This document shows, one piece after another, positions 7,630 to 16,200 of a DNA stretch of 54,960 nt; position 1 is the stretch's first letter, and the number at the start of each line of letters is the position of its first letter. The stretch is taken from NCBI RefSeq assembly GCF_004309735.1, contig NZ_SIXC01000008.1:2349-57308 (forward strand), written 5' to 3'. The notes beneath the pieces are model-generated. The model was not told where the DNA came from. It worked only from the letters and a program-made list of their open reading frames with translations, and made no database searches. This stretch comes from Desulfovibrio legallii. Its GTDB lineage: Bacteria; Desulfobacterota; Desulfovibrionia; Desulfovibrionales; Desulfovibrionaceae. Both the position numbers and the translations under genes were made by a program.

Positions 7630-10064
7630 AACATCTGCCGCATAAGATCTTCCCCCCCCTGAGAGGTGTCCACCACGCTGCCGTCCTCGGTGCCCGGCGC
7701 TGTAGCCGAAGCGCCCTGCATGGGTTCGTCGGCCTTGAAGGCCAGCCCGTCCGCCATGACAATGCCCTCAGGCATGGTAAAGTCATCATTGGGGTAGAGG
7801 TGTTCTATAGTGCTGCGATAATACCGAAAGATGGGCGCGGCCGTGCGGCCGCCCTGCTCCAGGCGGCCCAGACTGCGCAGCTGGTCGTAGCCCACATAGA
7901 CGCCCGTGACCAGATAGGGCGAAAAGCCCACAAACCAGGCGTCGTGCTCGTCGTTGGTGGTGCCGGTCTTGCCCGCAATAATGCGGCCTTCCACCTTGGC
8001 CCGGCCGCCTGTGCCCTGGTTCACCACTTCCTTGAGCAAGGTGGCCATAATATAGGCGTTCTGCGGGCTGACGGCCTGCCAGTGCTCCACGTCCTGCCGG
8101 TAAAGTTCCCGCCCGCGGGAATCGGTGATGGAGGTGATGATGCGCGGGCGCACGCCCAGCCCCTGATTGGCAAAAGCCGCATAGGCCTGGGTCAGGTTAA
8201 GGGGCGAAACGGCCACCGCGCCCAGGCTGATGGCCAGCTCCTGCGGAAAGTGCGGTTCCAGCCCCAGGGCCTTGGCCCGCTGCACCACGTTGGCTATGCC
8301 CACCTGTTGCGCCACCCGCACGGTACAAGTATTGCGCGAAAGAGCCAGGGCCGTGTGCAAGGGCAGCTCGCCCTTGTAGTTGTGCTCGTAGTTGGAAGGC
8401 CGCCAGACTTCGTTGGTATAAGGATTGACATAGACGAAGGGCGCGTCCAGCACGGTGGAGGCGGCCGTAAAGCCATAATCCAGAGCGGTGGAGTAGACCA
8501 CGGGTTTGAAGCTGGAGCCGGGCTGCCGCCGGGCCTGGGTGGCACGGTTGAAGTGGCTGTCCCCAAACTGGTAGCCGCCGATAAGGGCCACCACGTCGCC
8601 GTTGCGGGCTTCCACCGAAGCCAGCGCCCCCTGCACCACGGGTTCCTGCTGCAGACGCAGGGTCACAGGCGCGCCCTTTTGGACCTGAGAGGGATCAAAG
8701 GGCTCGGAGATCTGCGTTTTGCGGCCTTTGGCATCCTTGCCCGCCCGCGTCAGGTCCGCAGCCGAAACCCAGACCACGTCGCCGGGGGAAAGCACCTGAC
8801 GGACGTCCTTGACGGCCGGGGCGTAAACGCCGGCCACCTTGGGATTGGGTTTGCGCGCCCAGGACATCTGCGCCACGGGGATGACCCCGCTATAGCCCCG
8901 CCCCAGGGTCACGCGGGCCTCGCGGGCCTCCACACCCGTGACCAGGGCCTTGACCCAGCCGTTACCAGCCAGATCCAGAGGCGTAAAGGCGCTGGCCTGG
9001 ATAAAGGCCTGCTGCGCGGTCGGATCCAGCTTTTGCAGGGGGCCGCGCCAGCCCTGGCGCTTGTCCAGCTCTTCCAGTCCGCGCCGCAGGGCCGCGCCGG
9101 CGGCCTCTTGCTGCACCGGGTCCATGGCCGTGCGCACTGTAAGTCCGGCCTCATAAACGTAGTCCGCGCCGTATTTGCGCGTATCCACGCCCAGAGCCTT
9201 AAGATTCTGCTCCGTAAAAAATTCAATGAGCAGGCGCCGGGCTTCTTCCAGATACCAAAGGGCCGCGCCGCCCACGCCTTCGGGCATGCTCCAGTAGACC
9301 AGGGGCTCGGCAGCGGCCTGAGCGTATTCTTCAGGCGTAATCCATTTAAGATCGCGCAGACGGCCCAGTACATACATCTGCCGGGTTTTGGCCTCTTCGG
9401 GTCGGCGGAAGGGATTGTACGTGCTGGGGGCCTTGGGCAGACCGGCAATAACCGCGCTCTCGGCCAGGGTAATGTCCGCCGCGTGTTTGCCGAAGTAGGT
9501 GCGGGCCGCAGCCTCCACGCCGTAGGCGTGTTCACCCAGGTAGATCTGGTTGAGGTAGACAGTGAGGATCTGGTCCTTGGTGTAGTCCTGCTCCACCCTG
9601 TAGGCCAGGATGGCTTCCTTCATCTTGCGGGTGTAACTGCGCTCGGAGGTAAGCAGCAGCTGTTTGATGAGCTGCTGGGTGATGGTGCTGCCGCCCTCGC
9701 CCTGCCGACCCTTGCGGAGGTTGTTGATGGCCGCGCGCAGAATGGCCACCGGGTCCACGCCCATATGCTGGTAGAAGCTGTCGTCCTCGGCCGCCAGAAA
9801 GGCCATGGGCAGATAGCGCGACATGTCCTTGAGGCCGATGACGTAACGTTTTTCATGGTACAGGGTGCCCAAAACGGAGTTGTCCCGGGCCAGAATGACC
9901 GTGGCCTGGGGCTGCTGGTACTCGGCCAGGCGGTTGAGGTCCGGCAGATCGCGCGAAGCCCAGTAAAACAGCATGGCCACGGCGGCCGTACCGAGCACGC
10001 CGCCCACAAACAGCAGACCCACCAGCCAGAGCAGGCTCTTTTTAAGCATACGACGCATTTTCAT
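7626..10064 (-). CDS. mrcA: bifunctional penicillin-binding protein 1A
   Basis: The product is 812 aa, the usual length for class A PBPs. A membrane anchor lies at about residues 9-32. The GT51 glycosyltransferase domain has EDDSFYQHMG, GGSTITQQL and RKMKEAILA and polymerises lipid II in the periplasm. An OB-like insertion is followed by the transpeptidase domain with SSFK (about residue 516), SRN and KTGTTND (about 698), which cross-links peptidoglycan and is the beta-lactam target. Two closely spaced ATGs (codons 1 and 3) are possible starts and neither has a strong ribosome site. It lies 97 bp downstream of EndoQ-UvrD on the same strand and may be read through from it. The stop is in element B. 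Confidence 0.93.
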   Translation of the reverse strand: MKMRRMLKKSLLWLVGLLFVGGVLGTAAVAMLFYWASRDLPDLNRLAEYQQPQATVILARDNSVLGTLYHEKRYVIGLKDMSRYLPMAFLAAEDDSFYQHMGVDPVAILRAAINNLRKGRQGEGGSTITQQLIKQLLLTSERSYTRKMKEAILAYRVEQDYTKDQILTVYLNQIYLGEHAYGVEAAARTYFGKHAADITLAESAVIAGLPKAPSTYNPFRRPEEAKTRQMYVLGRLRDLKWITPEEYAQAAAEPLVYWSMPEGVGGAALWYLEEARRLLIEFFTEQNLKALGVDTRKYGADYVYEAGLTVRTAMDPVQQEAAGAALRRGLEELDKRQGWRGPLQKLDPTAQQAFIQASAFTPLDLAGNGWVKALVTGVEAREARVTLGRGYSGVIPVAQMSWARKPNPKVAGVYAPAVKDVRQVLSPGDVVWVSAADLTRAGKDAKGRKTQISEPFDPSQVQKGAPVTLRLQQEPVVQGALASVEARNGDVVALIGGYQFGDSHFNRATQARRQPGSSFKPVVYSTALDYGFTAASTVLDAPFVYVNPYTNEVWRPSNYEHNYKGELPLHTALALSRNTCTVRVAQQVGIANVVQRAKALGLEPHFPQELAISLGAVAVSPLNLTQAYAAFANQGLGVRPRIITSITDSRGRELYRQDVEHWQAVSPQNAYIMATLLKEVVNQGTGGRAKVEGRIIAGKTGTTNDEHDAWFVGFSPYLVTGVYVGYDQLRSLGRLEQGGRTAAPIFRYYRSTIEHLYPNDDFTMPEGIVMADGLAFKADEPMQGASATAPGTEDGSVVDTSQGGEDLMRQMF

Positions 10065-10161
10065 GAGCAGGCGATACCGTTTTTTGGGCCGGAGGTAAAG
10101 AAAAAGGGCCGAAAGCGCGCCCGGCGCGGCGGTGCTGGCCCGTGCTCACACCCAACGTACG

Positions 10162-13100
10162 CTATTCCGGCAACAGTGAAAGGGGGCTTTGCCGCTGGCG
10201 GCGGTGCGGGGTAAGCACGCTGACGCGGCAAAAGCGGCGGATATCGGCCAAAAAGGGCGAGGGCGGCAGGCACAGAGCTTTGCCGTAGAGGGCGCGTTGT
10301 CGGCAGTGGCTCACACAGAGCATGCGGGCCGCGCGGGTCAGGCCCACATAGAGCAGGCGGCGTTCTTCCGCCAGGGCGTTGTCCTCTGCCTGGTCCGCAA
10401 CCGACGCGCCCTGCGCCGTGGGGCGTGCGACTGCGTCAGGGGCGGCAAACAGGCGCTCCCGACGCAAGGGCAACAGCCCGTCCTCCAGGCCCGGCAGGAA
10501 TACCGCCTGGAACTCCAAGCCCTTGGAGGCGTGCAGGGTCAGTATCTGCACCTGCTCGGCCTTGCCGCGCACCAGTTCCGCCTCCTGCAGCCAGGCCAGT
10601 TGGGCAAAAAAGGCGGGCCAGGAACCGGCCTGCGCCCACAAGCGGCACAGCTGCCGCCAGGCCCGACCCTGCAGGCAGGGCTCCCCGGCCCAGGGCTGGG
10701 CCCCAAGCCAGGCGCGCATGTCCTGCGGCGCGGGGGGCGCTGCCCCCCAGGGCAGAGCAAGGGCTTCGGGCGCGTCGGCCCCGTGCCGTTCCGCCGGCAC
10801 GGGCCAGGACGCAAAACCATACTGCGTTGCCAGCAGGCCCAGCAGCCGGGCGCAGGCCGCATCCTGCCAGAAGCTGTCTTCGGCGGGGGCGGCGCAGGGC
10901 ACGCCCGCCTGTTCCAGGGCCGCACGCAAGGGCGGCATCTGCGCCTTGAGGCGCACCAGCACGGCAATATCGGCAGGCGTCAGCGTGCCCGCCAGGCCCG
11001 CCATGTCGTCATTCCCCGTTTGATCCATGAGGGTGTGGGCCGTGGCCCCCAGAAGCGCGCGCACGCGCTGGGCCACCCAACGGGCCTCGGCCTTTTCGTC
11101 CGGCGCGCTGAACAAGCGCAGTTCCGCCGTCAGCTCCCGCGCGGCCAGAAGCGGCCCGCAGCGGCCCGCGCCCCCCAGCAGGCCGTGGGCCATGTCCAGC
11201 ACGCGCTGGCTGGCCCGGTAGCTCCGCCCCAGCCGGCATACGGACACGTCCGGCCAGATGCGCCGCAAACTGTCCTCACTTTGCCCGGCCACGCCCCGAA
11301 AGCCATAGATGGCCTGGTCCGGATCGCCGATGCCAAAAAAACCCTTACCGTCAGCGGGCAGAAGCGCCCGCAAAAGCTCCAGCTGCATGGGGGAAAGGTC
11401 CTGCACTTCATCCACCAGCACGTGCCGGGGTTTTTCCGCCTGCGGCAGACGCCGGGCGTGCTCCAGCCACCAGTCCAGCAGGTCGGCATAGTCTATAAAT
11501 CCCGGCGACGCGGCTTTTTTGCGCGCCGTATAACGGGCCAAAGCGCAGGCCAGGTCTGGCGAAGGATTCAGAACGCCGCCGTCCGCAGGGATACGGTCTG
11601 CGGGATTGTCCATGGGCCTGCCTGCGGCCCCCGCAGCAGGCGCGTGCGTTTCCCGCGCCAGCGCGCAGGCTGCCCACAAATTGCGGGCTTCGCGGGCCGT
11701 GAGCTCCGGATTGGCGGCGCGGAACAGCCCCAGGGCCGCGTCTTCGCCCAGCAGGGTGGGGGCTGCCGCGCCCAGCTCCGCGCGCATGAGGCTCCAGGCC
11801 AGACCGTGCAGGGTGTCACAGCGCGGCAAGGTGGGCAGCTCCGGCAGGGCGGCGGCAAGACGCTGGCGCAGCTCTGCGGCGGCGCGGCGGGTAAAGGTCA
11901 CGGCCAGCAGATCTGCAGCGCGCGCGCCCTGCTCCAGAAGCCACTGCAAGCGGCCCACCAGCACACGGGTCTTGCCAGCGCCGGGCCCGGCCAGGACAAG
12001 CACCGGCCCTGGCCCGGCCCGCAGGGCCATGGTCTGCTCCTGAGAAAATGCCGGGCCGGGCGGCGGCAACGGCTCCGCCACGGCGGGGGAGGCTGCGACG
12101 GACCGCGCCGCAGCGGCGTCCTGTTGCGTTGCGTCCGCCTGCGCCGTTTTTTGGCTTTCACGGCCGCGCAGCGCGTCCTTGGCGTCCGTTTTGACCGCGC
12201 GCGGGCGGCCCGCAGGCCGGAAGCCGGGCAAAAGCGCGCCGCCGCGCACGTCGGCCAGTTCTTCGGGCGCGAACACGCGCACCACGCCGTACTGGCCGTC
12301 AAAGCCGCCCTGGCGGATGACCCGCCCGACGCGCATGCGGGCCACGGCTTCGCCCAAGGGTTCCCAGTGGGCGCGCAGGTCCGGGAGCGGCAGGCGGCAA
12401 AGGATATCCAGTTCCGGCCCCAAGGCCTGCAGCAGGGCGGCATAGCGCTCCCGCACCTTGCGGGAGGCGGGCCCTACGCCCAGAATTTCGCTCAGCACTT
12501 CGGGCAGGGGAATAACGGAGCGCGCTTCGGGCTCGCGCGCAAGCGCGGCCGGGGCTTCACGGTCGGCCAGGTCCAGCACGCGGTGCAGCACGCCCACCGT
12601 AAGGGGTTTGCCGCACACGGGGCAGATATCGCCCAGTTCCCGCGCCTCGCGCGGTTCCAGCACCACATGGCAGGCCCGGTGGCCGTCCAGATGGTACTTG
12701 CCCTCATCGGGATAAAATTCCACGGTGCCCAGGAAGCGGCAGTCCTGGCCGCTCTGGTCCTGACGCCGGGCGACGGCCCGCAGGGCCGCAAACAGGCCCG
12801 CATAGGAGGGCCGCCCCGCAAAGAGATTGGCCTCGCGCCCCAGGTTAGCCCCGGAATGGGCGTCGGAATTGGAAATGAGCGCATAGCCGTCCAGGGCGCT
12901 GACCATGCGGTTCATGGCCGGATCGGACGAAAGGCCCGTTTCCAGGGCGAAGATGTGTTCAGAAAGGTCGCCGTAGCAGTCTTCCAGACGGTCAAAGCCG
13001 GATTTGGAGCCAAACAGCGCAAACCAAGGCGTCCAGACGTGTGCGGGAATCATGACCCCGTTGGGCGCGCATTCCAGCAGGATTTCCAGCAAGTCGCGGG

Positions 13101-13533
13101 AATCCAGCCCCAGAATGGGCCGACCGTCCGAGGCCAGATTGCCGATCTGCGCCAGCCGCAGGGAGAGGCGTTCTGCGTCCTCCAGGCTGGGCACAAAGAC
13201 CAGGTTGTGGATTTTGCGCACCTTGCCCAGGCGTTTGTAGATGGAACTGATTTCGGTCTGGAGCAAGAAAAGCGGCCCCTGCCCCGCGCCCATATCCTGC
13301 GGCAGGCCCTCCAGCGCTTGGGGCGCGCCCCGCAGCCGGTACAGGCCGCTTTCCGGGTCCGGCTCCAGCTGTTCCGCCAGTTCGGCCCGCCACTGGGGGT
13401 GGGTAAAATCGCCGGTGCCCAGCAGGTCAATGCCCTTGCAGCGCGCCCAGGCCGCCAGATGCCTGGGCGTGAGCGCCTTGCTGGTGGCCCGTGAAAAGCG
13501 CGAATGGATGTGCAGATCCGCAATAAATGTCAT
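10162..13533 (-). CDS. EndoQ-type PHP endonuclease fused to a UvrD/Rep-family helicase
   Basis: The product is 1123 aa with two enzymes in one chain. Residues 1-420 match EndoQ, the PHP-fold endonuclease that nicks DNA 5' to deaminated bases and abasic sites: DLHIHSRFSRATSK, LLGTGDFTHP, IPAHVWTPWF, FGSKSGFD, ETGLSSDPAM and LISNSDAHSGANLGREAN (metal-binding His/Asp), then a zinc ribbon CPVCGKPLTVGVLHRV (near 300). A low-complexity linker (about 420-490) leads to a superfamily 1A helicase: Walker A GPGAGKT (about 515), DEVQDLSP, GIGDPDQAIYGFRG, LTLHASKGLEFQAVFLPG and LYVGLTRAARML. Inference: lesion incision is coupled to strand unwinding in DNA repair. The upstream methyltransferase gene ends 9 bp before this start, so the two are probably one transcript. 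Confidence 0.9.
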   Translation of the reverse strand: MTFIADLHIHSRFSRATSKALTPRHLAAWARCKGIDLLGTGDFTHPQWRAELAEQLEPDPESGLYRLRGAPQALEGLPQDMGAGQGPLFLLQTEISSIYKRLGKVRKIHNLVFVPSLEDAERLSLRLAQIGNLASDGRPILGLDSRDLLEILLECAPNGVMIPAHVWTPWFALFGSKSGFDRLEDCYGDLSEHIFALETGLSSDPAMNRMVSALDGYALISNSDAHSGANLGREANLFAGRPSYAGLFAALRAVARRQDQSGQDCRFLGTVEFYPDEGKYHLDGHRACHVVLEPREARELGDICPVCGKPLTVGVLHRVLDLADREAPAALAREPEARSVIPLPEVLSEILGVGPASRKVRERYAALLQALGPELDILCRLPLPDLRAHWEPLGEAVARMRVGRVIRQGGFDGQYGVVRVFAPEELADVRGGALLPGFRPAGRPRAVKTDAKDALRGRESQKTAQADATQQDAAAARSVAASPAVAEPLPPPGPAFSQEQTMALRAGPGPVLVLAGPGAGKTRVLVGRLQWLLEQGARAADLLAVTFTRRAAAELRQRLAAALPELPTLPRCDTLHGLAWSLMRAELGAAAPTLLGEDAALGLFRAANPELTAREARNLWAACALARETHAPAAGAAGRPMDNPADRIPADGGVLNPSPDLACALARYTARKKAASPGFIDYADLLDWWLEHARRLPQAEKPRHVLVDEVQDLSPMQLELLRALLPADGKGFFGIGDPDQAIYGFRGVAGQSEDSLRRIWPDVSVCRLGRSYRASQRVLDMAHGLLGGAGRCGPLLAARELTAELRLFSAPDEKAEARWVAQRVRALLGATAHTLMDQTGNDDMAGLAGTLTPADIAVLVRLKAQMPPLRAALEQAGVPCAAPAEDSFWQDAACARLLGLLATQYGFASWPVPAERHGADAPEALALPWGAAPPAPQDMRAWLGAQPWAGEPCLQGRAWRQLCRLWAQAGSWPAFFAQLAWLQEAELVRGKAEQVQILTLHASKGLEFQAVFLPGLEDGLLPLRRERLFAAPDAVARPTAQGASVADQAEDNALAEERRLLYVGLTRAARMLCVSHCRQRALYGKALCLPPSPFLADIRRFCRVSVLTPHRRQRQSPLSLLPE

Positions 13534-13542
13534 GCCCGAGCC

Positions 13543-14619
13543 TTATCCCAAATCCCGTTTTCGGTCCAGCCAGGGGCAGAAGCGCCGGGCCGCGGCCGTC
13601 CACTGCGGCCCCGCCTCCGTCCCCGCCGGACTCTTGCCGTCCGGCCCTTGGCCTCCGTGCGGACCAAGCATATCCGCAGCAGTTTCTTCCGGCCCGGCAA
13701 AATCCTTTTTGTCCGCCCCAGCTGTGGTCGCGCCAGTCCCGTGCTGCCTCCAGGCCTCCGCAGTAAAAAAGCCGGACCCCGTTTCGCCTGCGGCAGCCTC
13801 TTGCGGCCGCGGCGCTGTTGCTCGCACGGGGCCGCGCCCGGCGTGCAGGGTCAGCGGGGCTTCCAGGCGCAGATCGTCCGCCGCCCCTTTTTGCGCGGCC
13901 GCCAGCACCAACAGGGCCGGGTCTGCGGGATGCGCCCGCACGGGCAGCGCCAGCCGCAGGCCCAAGCCCGCAGTATGCAGGGCCCGACACAGTCGCCCCA
14001 GGGCGCGCGCGTCATAACAGCAAAAAAAATGCCCCTTGTGCCGCAAAAGCAGCCCAGCGGCCCGGCAAAAGGCTTCCAGCGCCTGCCCGTCGGCAGAGCG
14101 CAGGGCCCGTTCCCGCAGGGGATCCGGCGAAGGCCGGCCGGCCCGATCGTAGGGCGGATTGGCCAGCACTGCGTCGGCCCGGCCGCAGAGGGCCCCGCCG
14201 CCAGGGCCGGACCAATTGGCAGAATTCTGCAGACTGTCAGGGCCGGGCAGGCCGCGCAGGGCCACAGCGTCGCCCACGTCCAGGCAGCGCACGGCCAGCC
14301 GCGCCGAGAGCCCCAGCCGGACGATGTTTTCCGTCGCCGCTGCGGTCAGGGCCACTTCGCGCTCCAGCCCCAGCCCCCGCACGCGCGGACAGGCCAGGGC
14401 CGCGCCCAGCAGAGCCGCCCCGCAGCCGCAGCCCAGCTCCACGGCAAAGATATCCCGCTGCCCCGGCCAGGCCAGCAGCCGCTGTGCCGTAAAGGCCGCC
14501 AGAAGCAGGGCGTCCAGGCCGAAACGCAGGCCCCCGCTGGGCTGGACCAACCCGTGGGGGTAGAGGCCTGCCGGTTCCGTGCCCGTACCCTGCAACGTTT
14601 TTCTGCCGTTCTGCGTCAC
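13543..14619 (-). CDS. class I SAM methyltransferase, tRNA1(Val) adenine-N6 methyltransferase (TrmN6/YfiC)-like
   Basis: About 358 aa. Near the N-terminus GLYPHGLVQPSGGLRFGLDALLLA is split here as GLYPHG, QPSGGLRFG and DALLLA, the usual opening of the YfiC family. SAM motif I is VELGCGCGAALLGAAL, and the N6-adenine motif is NPPY (about residue 154, in DAVLANPPYDRAG). The C-terminal 80-100 residues (AAAGETGSGF, then a Glu/Gly/Ala-rich tail) are extra compared with E. coli YfiC (245 aa). The start is uncertain. An in-frame ATG at 14778 lies in the loop of a strong hairpin that ends the upstream operon, so GTG 14619 is preferred although it lacks a ribosome site; TTG 14595 is another option. The substrate could be tRNA or another nucleic acid. 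Confidence 0.7.
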   Translation of the reverse strand: MTQNGRKTLQGTGTEPAGLYPHGLVQPSGGLRFGLDALLLAAFTAQRLLAWPGQRDIFAVELGCGCGAALLGAALACPRVRGLGLEREVALTAAATENIVRLGLSARLAVRCLDVGDAVALRGLPGPDSLQNSANWSGPGGGALCGRADAVLANPPYDRAGRPSPDPLRERALRSADGQALEAFCRAAGLLLRHKGHFFCCYDARALGRLCRALHTAGLGLRLALPVRAHPADPALLVLAAAQKGAADDLRLEAPLTLHAGRGPVRATAPRPQEAAAGETGSGFFTAEAWRQHGTGATTAGADKKDFAGPEETAADMLGPHGGQGPDGKSPAGTEAGPQWTAAARRFCPWLDRKRDLG

Positions 14620-14738
14620 ACGAAACCCGCATCGTGAAGAGAAATTGGGACATGAGAAAAGGGGGGGACCCCCTGTGGCGGCCGAAATACGCCTGTGGCG
14701 CGGCCTGAGGAAAGCATTTTGACGGGTGAGGCATGTGG

Positions 14739-14821
14739 CGGAAGGGGACTTTTGAGCGCTGCGGCCCTGGCCTGTCACGGCCTTCGCCGTAACGGGCCAA
14801 GTGCCCCAAAGTCCCCTTCCG
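14739..14821 (-). terminator. long-stem inverted repeat after the glycan operon
   Basis: Perfect 14-base arms CGGAAGGGGACTTT (14739-14752) and AAAGTCCCCTTCCG (14808-14821) enclose a 55-base loop with further GGCC pairing. It lies 29 bp downstream of the sugar transferase stop. No U-run follows, so Rho-independent termination is not certain. Confidence 0.5.
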
Positions 14822-14850
14822 ACTGCAAAGATTCCTGCTTTTCCTTCCCC

Positions 14851-16200
14851 TTAGCGGGCGCCCTTGGGGAAGAGGACCACGCCGATGGTTTTAAGAATAA
14901 TATGAATATCCAGCAGGATGGACATATTTTTAATATAATAGAGGTCGTATTCCAGTTTGCGGCGGGCGTCTTCGGCGGAGGCTCCGTAGGGGTAGCAGAC
15001 CTGGGCCCAGCCGGTAAGGCCGGGTTTTACGGAGTGGCGCACGCTGTAGTAGGGGATGGTTTTTTTCAGTTCCTGCACAAAAGCCATGCGTTCGGGGCGG
15101 GGACCGATGAAGCTCATGTCGCCCTTGAGGATATTCCAAATCTGGGGCAGCTCGTCGATGCGGACCTTACGGATAAAACGGCCAAAGCGGGTGACGCGGG
15201 CGTCGTTGGCGCTGGCCCAGACCGCGCCGTTTTTTTCGGCGTCGGCACGCATGGAGCGGAACTTGTAAACGGTGAATTCCTTTTCAAACAGGCCCACGCG
15301 TTCCTGACGGTAAATAACGGGGCCGGGGGATTCCAGGCGGACAATGAGGGCAGTGAGCAGCATGACGGGCGTGGCCGGGATGAGCAGCATGAGGGAGATG
15401 AGCATATCCAGAACGCGTTTGAGTCGGCGCAGGGAACCGCGGGTATTGAGAGAGAAGCCCTCGTTCTGGAGAAGCCATTCGTCTGTAATTTGGGAGAGGG
15501 GCAGGCGCTGGACCACGTGTTCGTAGAAGCTGCGGATATCCACCACCATACTGCCGCGCAGTTTGGCTTCCAGCAGGTCGTGGGCGATGTCGTCGTCGAT
15601 GGGGGCGTCGGGCAGCAGCAGGATCATGGTGGCCTTTTTTTCCTGGGCTATGTCCAGGGCCAGAAAGGGCGCGCCCAAGCAGGGACCGGCGTCGGGGCCC
15701 TGGTCGCGCTCGCCCACATACCCCAGAATCTCGGCCTTGGGCAGGCCCTCGGCCAGGAGCTGGCGCACCTTGCCCGCGCGGTCCACGCCCACCAGGAGAA
15801 TGCGCAGGGGGTGCGTGATTTTGTCGGCGTTGCAGTAGTAAAGCAGCCGCCAGCCCAGGCAGAAGCAGAAGGAGAGCGCAAAGAGCAGGACTACGGTTTC
15901 GCGGTCAAAGCGCCAGTGCTGGAAGGCGTAGGAGGCCGTTGCCGAAGAAACGATGCCCAGCAGGCAGGCCACCAGCACCCGGCCCATAGTCTCGCGGAAG
16001 TCCTCGCTGCCCACGCTGTAAGCGTCGAGGATGTAAAAAAAGAGAAGATAAAAAAAGACGGTAAAGAGCGAAGCGCCCGTGTAGTCGTGAAACACGCTCA
16101 GATCCGGCGCAATGCTCAGCATGCCGGAAACGGCCAGGGCCAGCAGAATGCAGAAAAAATCCAGCGCCTGCAGCAGCGCCATACGGTAGGTACTAATCAT
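14851..16200 (-). CDS. polyprenyl-phosphate sugar-1-phosphate transferase (WbaP/WcaJ-type, exopolysaccharide initiation)
   Basis: The product is 449 aa. It transfers a sugar-1-phosphate from a UDP-sugar to undecaprenyl phosphate, the first step of exopolysaccharide or O-glycan assembly at the inner membrane. The N-terminal half has several hydrophobic segments (residues 8-30, 43-63, 78-100, 108-128) and a CoA-binding-like region. The C-terminal bacterial sugar transferase domain (about 245-449) shows RLKRVLDMLISLMLL, SPGPVIYRQERVG, YKFRSMR, VRIDELPQIWNILKGDMS, FIGPRPE and KPGLTGWAQV. Its ATG overlaps the TGA of the upstream glycosyltransferase (ATGA), so the two are translationally coupled. 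The sugar specificity cannot be read. Confidence 0.92.
   Translation of the reverse strand: MISTYRMALLQALDFFCILLALAVSGMLSIAPDLSVFHDYTGASLFTVFFYLLFFYILDAYSVGSEDFRETMGRVLVACLLGIVSSATASYAFQHWRFDRETVVLLFALSFCFCLGWRLLYYCNADKITHPLRILLVGVDRAGKVRQLLAEGLPKAEILGYVGERDQGPDAGPCLGAPFLALDIAQEKKATMILLLPDAPIDDDIAHDLLEAKLRGSMVVDIRSFYEHVVQRLPLSQITDEWLLQNEGFSLNTRGSLRRLKRVLDMLISLMLLIPATPVMLLTALIVRLESPGPVIYRQERVGLFEKEFTVYKFRSMRADAEKNGAVWASANDARVTRFGRFIRKVRIDELPQIWNILKGDMSFIGPRPERMAFVQELKKTIPYYSVRHSVKPGLTGWAQVCYPYGASAEDARRKLEYDLYYIKNMSILLDIHIILKTIGVVLFPKGAR

Noticed and set aside
7800..10214. An 804-codon open frame antisense to PBP1A
   Set aside because: The His/Gly/Arg-rich composition is typical of a shadow frame; PBP1A on the minus strand is unambiguous.
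10189..13494. A 1101-codon open frame on the plus strand, antisense to EndoQ-UvrD
   Set aside because: It has no recognisable domain, no ribosome site and is the usual mirror of a high-GC gene on the other strand.
14620..14778. N-terminal extension of the methyltransferase to ATG 14778
   Set aside because: It lies in the loop and arm of the terminator hairpin at 14739-14821 and the encoded residues are Pro/Arg-rich, unlike the family.
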